Assembly: GCA_022841745.1 (NCBI GenBank)
Contig: JALHQW010000008.1
Location: 117,911-181,910, forward strand
Reading direction: 5' to 3'
Source: Saprospiraceae bacterium
Lineage (GTDB): Bacteria > Bacteroidota > Bacteroidia > Chitinophagales > Saprospiraceae
Length of the DNA: 64,000 nt
Of this stretch, positions 25,485 to 33,445 are shown one piece after another. Both the position numbers and the translations under genes were made by a program. Under the pieces are notes generated by a model. That model was not told the origin of the DNA, searched no databases, and was given only the letters and a program-made list of their open reading frames with translations. The first letter of the stretch is position 1, and each line of letters opens with the position of its first letter.

Positions 25485-26069
25485 TCAGGCGGTATTCATC
25501 TCCAACTTACCCCCCATGGCCATTTTCGTGAAAAGAAGGTGAATGCCCCACCCTATTAAGCTACCCAGCAAGGCCCCGCCAATCACGTCAAATGGGAAAT
25601 GCACACCTACATAAACTTGCGCAAATGCTATGATGGCTGCCCATAAGAACAATGGCAGTCTGACCCACCTGAAAAGATTCCCAAAGAGCAGCATCAGATA
25701 GGTCGCTACTGCAAAATGATTGGTCGCATGGGAGGATGGAAAGCTGTAACCGCTCCCGCAGGGCACCCTTAGGTATATATCCCTTTGTGGTTCCATCACC
25801 TTACATGGCCGCAGCCTTTGTACCGATTTTTTTATCAACTGGCTGCTGATATTGTCAGCCAGCGCTACAGCCAGCACGAGAGCGAGTACGGCCACAAGTC
25901 CTTTTCGTTGAAAATTGAGCACCAGGAAACTTGTGACAAAGACATAGAAAGGCACCCAAATGTACTTGTTGCGTAGCAAGGGCATTAACCAGTCAAAAAA
26001 AGCATTTTGGCAACTGATGTTGACCCAGAAAAACAGTGTTTCATCCAACTGAAGCAAGCCACTCATCAA
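25485..26069 (-). CDS. PAP2-family membrane phosphatase
   Basis: A 194-residue membrane protein with the three phosphatase motifs of the PAP2 superfamily: KKSVQRLRPC (residues about 79-88), SFPSSHATNHF (about 112-122) and YVGVHFPFDVIGG (about 157-169). Members act on undecaprenyl diphosphate or phosphatidic acid-type lipids on the periplasmic side; which of these applies here cannot be told. Five to six membrane helices are seen. The ZIP transporter gene follows. Confidence 0.93.
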   Translation of the reverse strand: MMSGLLQLDETLFFWVNISCQNAFFDWLMPLLRNKYIWVPFYVFVTSFLVLNFQRKGLVAVLALVLAVALADNISSQLIKKSVQRLRPCKVMEPQRDIYLRVPCGSGYSFPSSHATNHFAVATYLMLLFGNLFRWVRLPLFLWAAIIAFAQVYVGVHFPFDVIGGALLGSLIGWGIHLLFTKMAMGGKLEMNTA

Positions 26070-26200
26070 AGCAGGTTAAATGTTTAGTCGCAACTATGAG
26101 CGGGAGAAAAAATCATTTTCCATCTCCCCTCAGTTTTGGGGTATTTTATGGGTAAAAATTTCAAATTTAACCAAAAACATCCCCTGCTAAGCCGTTACGA

Positions 26201-26542
26201 TTAGTCTTGCGTTTCGATTGGCCCCTTCTTGGCATCCTTGCCATAAATCTGTTCGGTAAGCTCTTTGCTGATGGCAGATTTCGTCATGCGGATATAAACC
26301 TTCGTACCGACTTCCAGGGTAATGATGTCGCCTTCCACCTTGTTGATCCTGCCCAACATACCGCTGGCAGTGACCACTTCACGCCCTTTCTCCAGTTCAT
26401 TGGAGAATGCAGTTTGTTCCTTCTGCCGTTTGGCCTGTGGCCGGATGATGAAAAGCCAGAAAACGAGGATGATGGCAGCAAAAAACAGCATCTGAATCAT
26501 GCCAGCATTGCCTGCCGTTTGCAGGAAAATAAGTGTTTGCAT
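26201..26542 (-). CDS. yajC: Sec translocon accessory protein YajC
   Basis: A 113-residue protein with one membrane helix (LFFAAIILVFWLFIIRPQAKRQKE) immediately followed by the characteristic RPQ-K-QKE segment and the small soluble domain (GREVVTASGMLGRINKVEGDIITLEVG). It binds SecDF in the inner membrane. It follows the DUF1573 lipoprotein gene by 54 bases on the same strand, a common Bacteroidota arrangement. Confidence 0.96.
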   Translation of the reverse strand: MQTLIFLQTAGNAGMIQMLFFAAIILVFWLFIIRPQAKRQKEQTAFSNELEKGREVVTASGMLGRINKVEGDIITLEVGTKVYIRMTKSAISKELTEQIYGKDAKKGPIETQD

Positions 26543-26596
26543 TTTTGAAATTTATGAAGGTGAGGTATGATAGGCCCTTGGTCTGGCCATGCCTAT

Positions 26597-27103
26597 CTAT
26601 TTGCCACCACCCAACTTGTTTACTGTTCCTTTTAGATAGAGCCTGGTTATCGAAGGATAGGTATTCGCAGTGATAATCACCGACTTCTCCTGCAACTCCG
26701 TCTTGCCCTTTGTGTCGAACTCCACCTTGATGGTTGCAGTTTGCCCGGGCGGAATCACGTCTTTTGGCCAGTCGGGAACGGTGCAACCGCAAGTCGAATG
26801 GGCGTTTTGTATGAGCAAAGGCTGCTTGCCAGTGTTCGTAAACTTGAACTCGTGCTTGACAATCGCTCCCTCATCCACTTCGCCAAATTCGTGAACGGTT
26901 TGTTCGAAGGCCATCTTTGCTACATTCACCGTGTCAACGGTACCGTCGGCACTGATTGGGCTGCGAACGATGGAGCTGATTTTCCCCTCCGTTTTGATTT
27001 CTTCTATTTGCTTGCCCGTGCCGCCTTCGTTATTGCAAGCAAAGACAGTGAGTAGCAGGACTGCAGCCGCCAGTCCCTTGTGCATGTTTGTAATTTTTTC
27101 CAT
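26597..27103 (-). CDS. DUF1573 lipoprotein
   Basis: A 168-residue protein. Start at 27103 (MEKITNMHKGLAAAVLLLTVFAC) gives a lipoprotein signal with Cys in the lipobox LTVFAC; an upstream start at 27151 would add 16 unlikely residues. The mature part is a DUF1573 immunoglobulin-like domain: VHEFGEVDEGAIVKHEFKFTNTG, HSTCGCTVPDWPKD and PPGQTATIKVEFDT are signature segments. These proteins sit on the periplasmic side; function is unknown. Neighbour of yajC. Confidence 0.92.
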   Translation of the reverse strand: MEKITNMHKGLAAAVLLLTVFACNNEGGTGKQIEEIKTEGKISSIVRSPISADGTVDTVNVAKMAFEQTVHEFGEVDEGAIVKHEFKFTNTGKQPLLIQNAHSTCGCTVPDWPKDVIPPGQTATIKVEFDTKGKTELQEKSVIITANTYPSITRLYLKGTVNKLGGGK

Positions 27104-27266
27104 AGCTAAAATTGAAAACTGGGCAAATGTACCACTTACCCTTCCATTCAACCAACTGATTTGGATAAACTTCGCTCCATGCGCCTAATTTTGCCGTCTT
27201 GTCTGCTATTAATCCAATTTTGCAACTACTTTGTAGGGGTGTTTTTTAAGAAAAAATGCTTTTTCC

Positions 27267-27794
27267 ATGCGTATTTACCTGATGGGCTTTATGGGAGTGG
27301 GAAAAACCTACCTTGGCAGGGAACTGGCCAAGCAGTTGGGTTTTCGCTTTCTGGACTTGGATGAATCCATTGAGCGGAAGGCAGGAACCTCAATTTCTGG
27401 CTATTTTGAACAGTTTGGTGAAGAAAAGTTCAGACTGCTGGAAGCTGAATGTCTTCGGGAAACCGTTGGGTGGGACAATTACGTGATAGCCACTGGCGGG
27501 GGTGCTCCTTGTTACCACCACAATGTACAATGGATGAACGAACATGGCATCACCATCTTCCTTCATGCTGAAAGCTCGCTACTGGCAACCCGTCTTTCTA
27601 AAGAAGCGGCAACCCGGCCCTTAATTGCCCAGTTGACAGCGGAGGATTTGGCAGGGTTCATTTCAAAAAAATTGGCGGAACGTTTACCATTTTACGAACT
27701 GGCTCAGGTTCAATTCGATGTGCCGTCAAAGGGATTGGAGGGTGTTGACGTATTGGCTAAATACCTGAAGCGTTTTTTTTCGAAAAAAATTTGA
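27267..27794 (+). CDS. aroK: shikimate kinase
   Basis: A 175-residue P-loop kinase that phosphorylates shikimate in the aromatic amino acid pathway. Seen: Walker A GFMGVGKTYLGRELA at residues 7-21, the shikimate-binding DLDESIERKAG, GYFEQFGEEKFRLLEAECL, and the ATGGGAPCYH shikimate-site loop. Length is normal. It diverges from the DUF1573/yajC genes and is followed by a long region without protein genes. Confidence 0.95.
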   Translation: MRIYLMGFMGVGKTYLGRELAKQLGFRFLDLDESIERKAGTSISGYFEQFGEEKFRLLEAECLRETVGWDNYVIATGGGAPCYHHNVQWMNEHGITIFLHAESSLLATRLSKEAATRPLIAQLTAEDLAGFISKKLAERLPFYELAQVQFDVPSKGLEGVDVLAKYLKRFFSKKI

Positions 27795-28460
27795 AGCGGC
27801 GCTGAAAAATTATAACAATCTACACCCTATGTTTTATTTAAAAATTCATGCATTTGATTAAGTATTCAAATTGGCAATAATAAAACAATATTTACAAAGA
27901 CTTTGAGGCCGAAAAAATGATTTTAATTGAAAAAATAAGTCGTAAATCATCCTATTTACCTTGCGGCTTCGCTTAAAGTGCAGAACAATGCCTCTTGCCG
28001 AAAAATGGCATGTACGAAGGTTTTAATTTAAAAATTGGTAACATTTTTGTACAAGTATATACGTCCGCTTGAACATGACCTTTCACATCAAGATATAGGC
28101 TAGAAGGCATAGCCAGAAAATAATCTCCAACTTCTATTCTCGCGAAAAAAGAAAAAATGCGAGCAGTTTCATCAACTTCTATCTGGGCAAATCGGCAAGG
28201 CAAGGACTGAATCGTTTTTTGAGCTTCAATAAACTCAATCCTTGTTCTAAACGAAGAAAAGCACGGCATTCTTGAATGCCTATCCATAGACTTAGTATTG
28301 GTTTACCAAACTAAGCAGCAAAGATGCATAACCCGGAAGTTGTTCGTTGTCTGTTGCGCTAGGCTGAATGTTGCCCCCTTCGCCCCCTGGCACCCTCCCC
28401 CGGTTGTCGAGTCCCCCCCCGACAAGCATGAGGCCTGCAATTTTCAACAACAACTTTCTT
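27795..28460. other. long intergenic region
   Basis: AT-rich to 28300, then a CG-rich patch at 28365-28445 with long C runs and a TTGTCG/CGACAA hairpin. A minus-strand frame at 27973-28287 is the only possible gene. Features of tRNA, tmRNA, RNase P RNA and SRP RNA were looked for on both strands and not found. Confidence 0.45.
27973..28287 (-). CDS. possible small hypothetical protein
   Basis: A 104-residue frame beginning MDRHSRMPCFSSFRTRIEF. It has a mix of charged and hydrophobic residues that could fold (for example RFAQIEVDETARIFSFFARIEVGDYFLAMPSS) but no known domain and no clear ribosome-binding site. It lies alone in a long gap. It may be a small orphan gene or a chance frame. Confidence 0.3.
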   Translation of the reverse strand: MDRHSRMPCFSSFRTRIEFIEAQKTIQSLPCRFAQIEVDETARIFSFFARIEVGDYFLAMPSSLYLDVKGHVQADVYTCTKMLPIFKLKPSYMPFFGKRHCSAL

Positions 28461-28628
28461 TTTTATGCAGCTTACAGGCTGGTAGGTTTGGCCACACGGA
28501 TGAGCCATCCTGAATTTGAAACCGACAAAGTGATTTGAATGCCACTGGCATTTTGTGGCACATGAAGAACTTACCTTAAGCCTTTTTTCATTTTTCAGCA
28601 AGGTGTCATTGCACCTTGCTTTTTTTAT
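28459..28628 (+). ncRNA. candidate small RNA with own promoter and terminator
   Basis: TAGGTTTG at 28483-28490 matches the -7 consensus TAnnTTTG, with a T-run (28459-28464) 18 bases upstream in place of the -33 element. A terminator hairpin, AGCAAGGTG (28597-28605) pairing with CACCTTGCT (28612-28620) and followed by seven T residues, lies downstream in the same orientation. A transcript from about 28497 to 28627 would be about 130 bases, with an internal TGCCAC/GTGGCA hairpin near 28549-28568. No protein frame fits this interval, and the terminator does not suit the convergent gene to its right. Confidence 0.45.
28597..28627 (+). terminator. rho-independent terminator, plus strand
   Basis: Nine-base-pair stem AGCAAGGTG/CACCTTGCT with a six-base loop, then TTTTTTT. 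The T-tract is only on the plus-strand side. The nearest plus-strand gene, aroK, ends 800 bases upstream. Confidence 0.85.
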
Positions 28629-30058
28629 TTTATGATGGGTTCAATCCCCCTAATTTTCCAATTTTCTACGTCTTTTTTCGACAATTTTCGCTTAGAAACC
28701 CATCCTTCCATTTCCTTGCTGGCCTCCGCCGCCGAATTGTAGATTTCACCAGCATAGACCAGATACCCCTTCCTATCAGCTGTGAAACAGGACTTTAGCA
28801 GGGCAGCACAGTACAGGTCTCGGTTGCGAACTTCGTTCACCGCTGCAGCGGCCATTTTGTATTCCTTATATTCTCCTACTTCCACAATGTATTTCTTGCC
28901 ATCAAAATTGTAAAAGCGGGAACAATCATAGAGAACACCCAACGAGGCCCCTTTCTCGGTCAGTTCATCATTCCCTGCCGACCGCTTGGTATTGTCCGTA
29001 ATAGGTTCAGAGTTTGATTCCGCTGGCACTGAAATGGTCTCTTTTTCCAAGTGCCAATACCGGCCTTCGTTTTTGTCCGGTTTCTTTTTGGCAGCATCCG
29101 CAGAGTCAGCCACAAATGCTTCAGGTTCGGCGAGGTTGTTTGATTTCGACTTTGCAATCTTCTCGGTATATTCTTGCGGTTCGACCAATTGGAGGCCTGA
29201 ATTGTCCAACTCCTTCATGGATATTACCGTGAGCAGAACCAAACTCCCCAACAGCAAGCCCAATTGGACATGATTGCTTTTGCGGTAGCGCAACAATGTT
29301 TTTTGTTGGTTACCCCTGCCGAGTAAATCGGGAAATAAGTCCAACTTGCCACTCCGCTCATAGGCTTGTGCCTGCTTGTTAGACATAAAGTCCACAACCT
29401 GCCTTTTGCCTGCAAAAATATCATGACGGCTCGGCGTGATGAGGATTTTAGGGTCAAGGTTCTTGTCAACGGTAAGCAGGCCGATACCATTGTGTACACA
29501 TTGACTCTTCAGTTCGCTGAGGTACTTGTCGTTCTTGTCCTCGAACGCATCCGTAGCAAGCGCAATCCATTGCTCATCGGCAAAATATTTTTTGAACTGC
29601 TCCACAGCATAGATATAGCGGTAACGCCTGAAATTTCGGGCAATCAAGGCAAATAGACCCAAAACAGTCAGTCCAACCAAAATCAGCAAGGCCGTTCGCT
29701 CCGAGAACTTGGTGTTGTCTAGGGCATGGATGGGGAATCGGAAATTGTAAAAGGCCAGCGCCACCACCAAAATGCTAGAGACGGCAAGGCCATCCCAAAG
29801 TAGCGTTCGCTGATCGGCCTTGTAGAGCACCTCCTCTTTCGATTCTTTTGAAGTGGCCTCAAAAGTAGCCGTGAAGAGCTTGCCATCTGGCTTCTTGAAG
29901 GAATAGTAACCGTCCGCCACGATGCCGCCCACACCCTCCAAGTCGTACTTGGCAACAACGGGCTGATCTTCGTAACGAAGCCGGAACTTGTAGTAGTGCC
30001 TGAAAAACCGCAGGGCTACTTTCTTGATGATATTCTCGGTGAGTTGCTGTTCTTCCAA
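28625..30058 (-). CDS. membrane protein of unknown function, possible nuclease-like N-terminal domain
   Basis: About 477 residues from TTG 30058 (reading MEEQQLTENIIKK), or 523 if the ATG at 30196 is used. The longer form would translate an octamer repeat (SFNPSPLQSFNPSI) and an upstream stretch without protein character, so TTG is preferred with reserve. An N-terminal domain (KYDLEGVGGIVADGY... LFTATFEATSKE) has a D...E-x-T-x-K pattern like a PD-(D/E)XK nuclease. Then come two membrane helices, a domain ending in CVHNGIGLLTVD (also seen in such nuclease-like proteins), a third membrane helix, a polar linker and a C-terminal part (YIVEVGEYKEYKMAAAAVNEVRNRD) resembling a SPOR-type repeat. Role unknown. 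FolP lies upstream on the same strand. Confidence 0.7.
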   Translation of the reverse strand: MEEQQLTENIIKKVALRFFRHYYKFRLRYEDQPVVAKYDLEGVGGIVADGYYSFKKPDGKLFTATFEATSKESKEEVLYKADQRTLLWDGLAVSSILVVALAFYNFRFPIHALDNTKFSERTALLILVGLTVLGLFALIARNFRRYRYIYAVEQFKKYFADEQWIALATDAFEDKNDKYLSELKSQCVHNGIGLLTVDKNLDPKILITPSRHDIFAGKRQVVDFMSNKQAQAYERSGKLDLFPDLLGRGNQQKTLLRYRKSNHVQLGLLLGSLVLLTVISMKELDNSGLQLVEPQEYTEKIAKSKSNNLAEPEAFVADSADAAKKKPDKNEGRYWHLEKETISVPAESNSEPITDNTKRSAGNDELTEKGASLGVLYDCSRFYNFDGKKYIVEVGEYKEYKMAAAAVNEVRNRDLYCAALLKSCFTADRKGYLVYAGEIYNSAAEASKEMEGWVSKRKLSKKDVENWKIRGIEPIIK

Positions 30059-30100
30059 AATTGAAGGATTGAAGGATTGAAGGGGAGAGGGATTGAATGT
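30056..30100. repeat. octamer GGATTGAA tract at the 5' end of a gene
   Basis: Three to four copies of the GGATTGAA unit plus a degenerate unit. It lies at the presumed start of the membrane protein gene and, if translated, gives NPSPLQSFNPSIL. It is the same unit as the array at 14695-14846. Confidence 0.85.
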
Positions 30101-30237
30101 TCCCACGACGCTTACCCTGCCATTCCAAAAAAAACATGGGCGGGCAATTATGGAAAAAGAGCCATAAAGCACCTGCTCACGTGTTAAATCACGCAAAGTT
30201 CTACAATTAACGCATGATTTTTATGCTTTATGCAAAA

Positions 30238-31098
30238 TTAGGTGGCAAGGGGTTGCTTTACCGCTTCCAGTTCCTTCCACAACTTGACGACTTCCACAGC
30301 CTCTTTCACATCGTGTACCCTGAGCAGCCTTGCGCCTTGTTGCAGCGCAACCATGTGAAGTGCAGTCGTGCCATTCAGGGCTTTCTCAGGCTTCACACCC
30401 AATACTTTGCAAATCATGGACTTTCGGGAAATGCCCGCCAGGATGGGCAGTTCCGTCATTCGGAAAACTTGGAGCTTGTTCAGTAGCTCGTAATTATGCG
30501 CCACGGTCTTGCCGAATCCGAAGCCGGGGTCGAGGATGATGTCCTTAACTCCCAAATTGCGCAGGTGTCCCATTTTTTCGATGAAAAAATGCAGGACTTC
30601 CTGTACCACATTGCTGTAGGCAGGTGCCAATTGCATCGTGTTAGGGCTGCCCTGCATGTGCATCATGATATATGGCACATCGAGCGAGGCCACCGTTTCA
30701 TACATTTTTTCGTCAAAACGGCCTGCATATATATCGTTCACAATGCTCGCACCCGCCGCTACAGACTGCCTTGCTACTTCCGACCGGAAAGTATCCACTG
30801 AAAGGGGCACCCCCGGAAAATGGTGGGCAACCGCTTCGACCACAGGAAGTACCCTCCGTAGTTCCTCTTCTTCCGAAACCAACGCTGCACCCGGCCTGCT
30901 CGACATGCCGCCGATGTCAATAATAGCAGCGCCTTCACCCACCATCTTGTCAACCTGCCGCATAGCCTCTTCGACATTGGCATACTTACCCCCATCAAAA
31001 AATGAATCGGGCGTAAGGTTCAAAATGCCCATGACAACTGGAGAACCCAGGTCGAGTAGCCTCCCACGGCAATTGATGGTCTGTTTTTCGTAAATCAT
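30238..31098 (-). CDS. folP: dihydropteroate synthase
   Basis: A 286-residue enzyme of folate synthesis, joining p-aminobenzoate to the pterin diphosphate. Seen: MGILNLTPDSFFDGGKY (pterin/phosphate loop, about residues 23-39), IDIGGMSSRPGA, PLSVDTFRSEVA, ASIVNDIYAG, the IILDPGFGFGKT block and the C-terminal LRVHDVKEAVEVVKLW. Length is normal. A heptamer inverted repeat lies immediately upstream, before the divergent DinB gene. Confidence 0.96.
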   Translation of the reverse strand: MIYEKQTINCRGRLLDLGSPVVMGILNLTPDSFFDGGKYANVEEAMRQVDKMVGEGAAIIDIGGMSSRPGAALVSEEEELRRVLPVVEAVAHHFPGVPLSVDTFRSEVARQSVAAGASIVNDIYAGRFDEKMYETVASLDVPYIMMHMQGSPNTMQLAPAYSNVVQEVLHFFIEKMGHLRNLGVKDIILDPGFGFGKTVAHNYELLNKLQVFRMTELPILAGISRKSMICKVLGVKPEKALNGTTALHMVALQQGARLLRVHDVKEAVEVVKLWKELEAVKQPLAT

Positions 31099-31111
31099 TT
31101 TAACAGTGGAC

Positions 31112-31179
31112 GGTGGACGATAGACGGTGGACGGTGTGAATAAATGGCGCTGAATGCCGTAAGCCGTCTATCGTCTACC
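31112..31179. repeat. heptamer inverted repeat between folP and dinB-type gene
   Basis: GGTGGACGATAGACGG (31112-31127) and its reverse complement with one mismatch (31164-31179), 36 bases apart. Each arm is built from GGACGGT-type heptamers, and the unit tract extends over 31105-31136. It lies between divergent genes, just upstream of the putative dinB-type promoter. Confidence 0.85.
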
Positions 31180-31195
31180 TAAGCCGTAAATTTCT

Positions 31196-31203
31196 TAACT
31201 TCG
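31196..31203 (+). promoter_or_regulatory. putative -7 box of the DinB-family gene
   Basis: TAACTTCG differs from TAnnTTTG at one position. The predicted start site lies about 20 bases before the ATG at 31231. Confidence 0.4.
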
Positions 31204-31230
31204 GGCAAATTTTCACTTGATTTCTTTTCG

Positions 31231-31719
31231 ATGAAAAAAATATACGAGCAATACACCCAGTTCAATCTTTGGGCCAACCAGCGAATGGTGGATACCTTCG
31301 CCAGCATGACCGATGAGCAATTCAATGCGCCAATCGTCAGTAGCTTCCCTTCTGTTCGAACAACTTTCCTCCATATTTGGGATGCCGAAGCGCTCTGGCT
31401 AAAACGGCTGAATGGCATTTCCCTAGCGGATTTTCCGAGCAAATCTTTCCATGGGGACACTAAAGACGTTTTTAATGGGTTGCTAAACGCTTCAAAGGAA
31501 TTTGCCGACTTCGTGGCCGCGCAGCCAAATGATTTTTTTGAAACAACCATCTCGTTCAAAACCATTTCTTATGGCGAAGGCAGCCAAGCGGCTTATGAAA
31601 TGGTTCACCATTGCATGAACCACTCTACCTTCCACCGTGGGCAATTGATCACGATGGGCAGGCAACTTGGCTTGGAGAAGTTCCCGCCGACAGACTTTGT
31701 TTACTATTTGAGGGGGTAG
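31231..31719 (+). CDS. DinB-family protein
   Basis: A 162-residue four-helix bundle protein of the DinB/YfiT superfamily. The metal-binding pattern is visible: FLHIWDAE (first His, about residue 48) and HHCMNHSTFHRGQL (later His residues, about 126-139). Members are thiol-dependent or metal-dependent enzymes, for example in bacillithiol or mycothiol chemistry; the reaction here is unknown. The gene stands alone between two repeat elements. Confidence 0.92.
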   Translation: MKKIYEQYTQFNLWANQRMVDTFASMTDEQFNAPIVSSFPSVRTTFLHIWDAEALWLKRLNGISLADFPSKSFHGDTKDVFNGLLNASKEFADFVAAQPNDFFETTISFKTISYGEGSQAAYEMVHHCMNHSTFHRGQLITMGRQLGLEKFPPTDFVYYLRG

Positions 31720-31720
31720 T

Positions 31721-31794
31721 TGGATACTGGATGCTGGGTGCTGGTTTTCGTGGAGCCAATCCAGTATCCAGTATCAATAGCATCCAGCATCCAG
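31721..31794. repeat. heptamer-type imperfect inverted repeat
   Basis: TGGATAC, TGGATGC and TGGGTGC units (31721-31744) face CCAGTAT/CCAGCAT units in opposite orientation (31761-31794). It starts one base after the DinB-family stop codon. Confidence 0.8.
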
Positions 31795-31802
31795 CAACAA
31801 AA

Positions 31803-31828
31803 AAGCCACACCCTTTGGCGTGGCCATT
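31803..31828 (+). terminator. weak hairpin after the DinB-family gene
   Basis: GCCACACC and GGCGTGGC form a stem around CTTT; no long T-tract follows, so termination activity is uncertain. Confidence 0.4.
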
Positions 31829-31985
31829 ACTAACCTTCATTCAAATTGAATCATCATTGCAATGATTCAGTGTTGAGAACAATACCGAACTAAAACGGCA
31901 TTGGCTTTGAGTATGCTGTCTATTGTTACCCAAAGCCCAAAATTCGTCGTAAAAAGGACAGTTTTTTCGTCAAATCAAAATATAC

Positions 31986-33197
31986 ATGAGCACCAATTAT
32001 CAGCAGCCTCAGATGCCAGATGGCGAGAAATTCAACCCCATGCGGCTGGGGGTCTTCATCTTGGCCTTGGGATTGCTTGGCTTTATCGCCTACCGCTACT
32101 ATTTTGCCGAAGGCGCCGCCAACTATACCAATATACCCAAGGAAGTACAGATAAAATATGTTCCATCCGATTTCAAGGCTGATATTGACTATGACAATGC
32201 CTTGCCGATACTTGCCAATCCAGTACGATACAGTAGGGAGTTCGAGGCCCTAATCCATGACTTCAATATTTCATTAGTAAACCATGTGGCCAACCGCATG
32301 AATCTCTCTGACAGCTTGAAAATCAGGGTGCGGCAGGAGTACGAAAAGCACCACCCCTATATCCATGAAATGATGTTCAACGACTTCGTGGCTATGTCGG
32401 ACTCCAGTTCTACGCTTTACAATACATGGTACCAAAACCAGCTGACCGGAGCCGTTGAGATACTTCATGAGGTAGCGTCGAAATACACCTGTTTTTTCAT
32501 CAATCAGATTCTGGGAACCCTCTTGCCGACACAGGAAGGGAAGATTTACGTGAAAGGCTCCAGCGTCAACACCCCCTGTGGCGTGGCATTAGCCGAGGGC
32601 TTGCAACCCATGATTGCTAGGCTCAAAGAACGAGCAACCGTGCAGGACTTCACCTTGTCCAAGGGCATCTTCCAAGAGCGGGTAGAAAAGGCCATTGCGG
32701 AATTGGGCACCATGGAAATCAGGGACAGAAAAGGAATAGGCACATCTAAGCAAACCAAAGTCCTAGGGGTGGATGTTTCCTCTACTGAAATGGAAATGTC
32801 GGCCATCAGCATTTTGAAGGTGGGCTTCAAGCTCGATAAATTCTTCGACGTGAACCTGAGTTCCAAGTCTAACATTGTGACCGTGACGCTGCCAGAACCC
32901 GAAATTTTGAGCCACGAGGTCTATCCTCGCATTGACAAATTGGACATAGGCTGGATGCGCGAGTTAGACCAAGCCGATTTCAACAAAAACATGGATGTGC
33001 TGCGAAAAGAGTTTCGAAGGGAAGCGCTGGAAACGGATGTGATGGACAAGGCCAAGCAGCGTGCCATCGAACTGATGGACACCATGTTGACACCCATGAT
33101 TAAGGGCCTGAACAGTCGCTACGAACTAAAGGTGAGGTTCAAATCCGTTACAAACCTACCGGCTAATGCAACGGAACAACCTACTCCCGACAGCTGA
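31986..33197 (+). CDS. DUF4230-containing membrane-anchored protein
   Basis: A 403-residue protein with one membrane helix near the N-terminus (residues about 20-37, RLGVFILALGLLGFIAYRYYF). The middle is a helical segment of unknown type, and the last 150 residues fit DUF4230 (MSAISILKVGFKLDKFFDVNLSSKSNIVTVTLPEPEIL... DIGWMRELDQADFNKNMDVLRKEF). The family is widespread and uncharacterised; it is probably periplasmic. It has no obvious operon partner. Confidence 0.82.
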   Translation: MSTNYQQPQMPDGEKFNPMRLGVFILALGLLGFIAYRYYFAEGAANYTNIPKEVQIKYVPSDFKADIDYDNALPILANPVRYSREFEALIHDFNISLVNHVANRMNLSDSLKIRVRQEYEKHHPYIHEMMFNDFVAMSDSSSTLYNTWYQNQLTGAVEILHEVASKYTCFFINQILGTLLPTQEGKIYVKGSSVNTPCGVALAEGLQPMIARLKERATVQDFTLSKGIFQERVEKAIAELGTMEIRDRKGIGTSKQTKVLGVDVSSTEMEMSAISILKVGFKLDKFFDVNLSSKSNIVTVTLPEPEILSHEVYPRIDKLDIGWMRELDQADFNKNMDVLRKEFRREALETDVMDKAKQRAIELMDTMLTPMIKGLNSRYELKVRFKSVTNLPANATEQPTPDS

Positions 33198-33445
33198 TAT
33201 TAGAGAAAACAAGTACGCAGCACTCCTTTTCTAAGGGTATTTTTCGCAACCAGTCCATAAAGTTGTTGTTAGTATGGCGGGTTACTCCTTGGAAAATAGC
33301 GTTGCAAGAACTAACTTTACCGCTCTTATCCGCAAATAGCTACTCGTCAAAAATACTGCCCCCCATTCGAATAGTTCCCACTTGCTAAAGGACATGGTTT
33401 TTCGTCACTAATTTTTAACCGAACGTACCGAACCAAACACTTACG

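Noticed and set aside
28300..28460. tmRNA, RNase P RNA or SRP RNA
   Set aside because: Conserved sequence signatures of these RNAs could not be found on either strand, despite hairpins and C-runs.
28359..28601. 80-residue minus-strand frame in the GC-rich patch
   Set aside because: It translates homopolymer-rich DNA into Arg/Gly-rich sequence and lies across the candidate small RNA; looks non-coding.
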